DNA from: Bacillota bacterium
Lineage (GTDB): Bacteria > Bacillota > Clostridia > Christensenellales > UBA1242
Length of the DNA stretch: 6,124 nucleotides
Assembly: GCA_009780625.1 (NCBI GenBank)
Contig: WQZR01000059.1
Span: forward strand, 1-6,124
Reading direction: 5' to 3'
Position 1 is the first letter of the stretch, and every line of letters starts with the position of its first letter. Below the pieces are notes generated by a model, which saw nothing but the letters and a program-made list of their open reading frames with translations, ran no database searches and had not been told where the DNA came from. Both the position numbers and the translations under genes were made by a program. Positions 4,837-6,124 of the stretch are shown one piece after another.

Positions 4837-5133
4837 TTAGATTTGATAATCAGAAAGAATTTTCTCGCCGTCTTCTTTAAGTTTTCTTAAATGCTCTGGG
4901 TTTATTCTGCTTTCAATACCGTCGCACTTTTCAGCACCAACACATCTTGTTCCTTCTCCAGCAGGGCAACCAATGCCGCTTCCCACTTCTCTTTTTGCTT
5001 GGCATCTTTCGATTAGAGTGAAAACTGAAACGCTTCCACAAAAAACTCTTTCTCTTAAATCTTTAATCAGACCATCAACATGGTCGTTTTCCAACATTCT
5101 TAGTTTGCTTTGTTCTTCTTTTGTATTTTCCAT
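4837..5133 (-). CDS. Small cysteine-containing hypothetical protein
   Basis: The 98-residue product starts MENTKEEQSKLRMLEND. It has a charged helical N-terminus (1-30), a central part with five cysteines (32, 44, 56, 64, 70; spacing C-x11-C-x11-C-x7-C-x5-C) and a charged helical C-terminus. The pattern GCPAGEGTRCVGAEKC suggests metal binding or disulfides, but no known zinc-ribbon or iron-sulfur signature is matched. No signal peptide is visible. ATG 5133 lies 5 nt after a perfect TATAAT, with no Shine-Dalgarno, so it is probably translated from a leaderless mRNA. It follows the 54-aa gene by 42 bp without a terminator between them, so read-through is possible. Function unknown. Confidence 0.78.
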   Translation of the reverse strand: MENTKEEQSKLRMLENDHVDGLIKDLRERVFCGSVSVFTLIERCQAKREVGSGIGCPAGEGTRCVGAEKCDGIESRINPEHLRKLKEDGEKILSDYQI

Positions 5134-5138
5134 ATATA

Positions 5139-5168
5139 ATTATACAACACACCAAAACTATAAGTCAA
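5139..5168 (-). promoter_or_regulatory. Promoter of the 98-aa protein gene, leaderless geometry
   Basis: TTGACT (5163-5168), 18-nt spacer, TATAAT (5139-5144), then five bases to ATG 5133. This is the clearest case here of a promoter whose start site should coincide with the start codon. Confidence 0.8.
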
Positions 5169-5175
5169 GACCTAT

Positions 5176-5340
5176 TTAGAAAATAAGACCATAACCCGAC
5201 AAAGCATTTTCATAGTTTGAATCAATCTTCTCGTCGAGCAAAACAGTTTTGCTTCTTTTTATTTTTTCTGGTTTATTTTTAGAGACTTCGCTTATCAGTT
5301 TTTCGACGCGTCCATCTTTTAGTTTTTCTATATTACTCAT
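5176..5340 (-). CDS. Short charged hypothetical protein (54 aa)
   Basis: ATG 5340 opens a 54-codon frame ending in TAA (5176-5178). The product begins MSNIEKLKDGRVEKLISEV, is rich in Lys, Glu and Asp, and ends SGYGLIF. No family is recognised and there is no signal or membrane segment. Support for it being real comes from the TATAAT box 6 nt before the ATG (the same geometry as two other genes here), sensible codon use, and the fact that the next promoter begins only 8 nt after its stop. There is no Shine-Dalgarno. A REP unit lies about 20 bp upstream of its -10 box, where a -35 element would be. Confidence 0.65.
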   Translation of the reverse strand: MSNIEKLKDGRVEKLISEVSKNKPEKIKRSKTVLLDEKIDSNYENALSGYGLIF

Positions 5341-5346
5341 ACTTAT

Positions 5347-5352
5347 ATTATA
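5347..5352 (-). promoter_or_regulatory. -10 box of the 54-aa protein gene
   Basis: A perfect TATAAT on the minus strand is followed by six bases (ATAAGT) and ATG 5340. No -35 match is seen; the REP at 5372-5398 abuts that region. Confidence 0.6.
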
Positions 5353-5371
5353 CCGTGAAAATATAAAAAAA

Positions 5372-5398
5372 CGGGTCGCCCTTAGGTGCGACCCCTAC
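5372..5398 (-). repeat. Intergenic REP palindrome upstream of the 54-aa gene
   Basis: Stem GGGTCGC/GCGACCC, loop CCTTAGGT, intact CTAC end. The loop matches the copy inside glmS at 3403-3429. It lies between the 16S terminator and the promoter of the 54-aa gene. Confidence 0.9.
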
Positions 5399-5411
5399 GT
5401 TTTTATGCAAC

Positions 5412-5439
5412 AAAAAAGATAGCTCGCGCTATCTCTTTT
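5412..5439 (-). terminator. Intrinsic terminator downstream of 16S rRNA
   Basis: GATAGC (5418-5423) and GCTATC (5428-5433) pair around a 4-nt loop. The stem extends with one mismatch through flanking A/T bases, and six T follow on the minus strand. It ends the 16S transcript about 120-145 nt past the mature 3' end. Confidence 0.85.
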
Positions 5440-5457
5440 ATATAACTTAAATAGATG

Positions 5458-5550
5458 AACAATTTAGATTGTTTGTCTCAGTTTTTGATTCTAGTTCTTG
5501 CGTGTCATAAAGTTATAACATCTTCGACAGGTTCGCTGTTCTTCACAGCG
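5458..5550 (-). other. 16S trailer with two small hairpins, no tRNA
   Basis: Between the 16S 3' end and its terminator there is no tRNA-like cloverleaf. Two hairpins are visible: CGCTGT/ACAGCG at 5534-5550, right behind the rRNA end and possibly linked to 3' processing, and AACAAT/ATTGTT at 5458-5473. Confidence 0.45.
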
Positions 5551-5555
5551 TCCTT

Positions 5556-6124
<569 letters not shown>

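Noticed and set aside
1364..5340. Recoding of UGA (as Trp or Gly), suggested by no TGA stops among the complete genes
   Set aside because: All 15 Trp codons of the lipoprotein are TGG, glycines use GGN, and no in-frame TGA is needed for any gene; few stops were available to judge from.

Overview
The window is about 6.1 kb of AT-rich bacterial DNA. It holds the 3' part of a 16S rRNA gene, one clear housekeeping gene (glmS), one small regulator, one lipoprotein, several short uncharacterised genes and a family of short GC-rich palindromes travelling with a REP-associated tyrosine transposase (RAYT). All stops seen are TAA or TAG, and the many Trp codons are TGG, so the standard code fits. The 16S end departs from near-universal positions (U1404 and A1497 in E. 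coli numbering, a GGGG/CCCC helix 45), genes are small, and several promoters sit so close to the start codon that leaderless mRNAs are likely. I suspect a Candidate Phyla Radiation (Patescibacteria)-like or other reduced lineage, but the sequence alone does not prove this.

Layout. 1-171: 5' part of an unknown minus-strand gene. 230-969: a RAYT gene on the plus strand embedded in REP palindromes, with two more palindromes inside its reading frame. 1022-1330: a small GntR/YtrA-like winged-helix regulator, ending at a bidirectional terminator shared with a convergent lipoprotein gene (1364-2173, minus). 2238-2311: a long inverted repeat, probably the glmS terminator. 2317-4212: glmS on the minus strand, interrupted in frame by at least three REP units and probably a fourth decayed one. 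4279-4704, 4837-5133 and 5176-5340: three small minus-strand genes of unknown function. 5372-5398: one more REP. 5412-5439: terminator. 5556-6124: 3' end of 16S rRNA (minus), followed by a terminator and not by a tRNA or 23S gene within this window.

The genes do not look like one operon. Most minus-strand genes have their own promoter, and most have their own terminator. Two start modes coexist: Shine-Dalgarno-led genes (lipoprotein, 141-aa helical protein) and apparently leaderless genes (regulator, 98-aa and 54-aa proteins, perhaps glmS). The thread tying the window together is the REP family. Its units carry a GTAG head followed by a GC-rich hairpin, as known for RAYT-mobilised REPs. They occur between genes, inside the RAYT's own frame, and as extra peptides such as VGVDRWATR or VGVALEGDP inside the essential enzyme GlmS.
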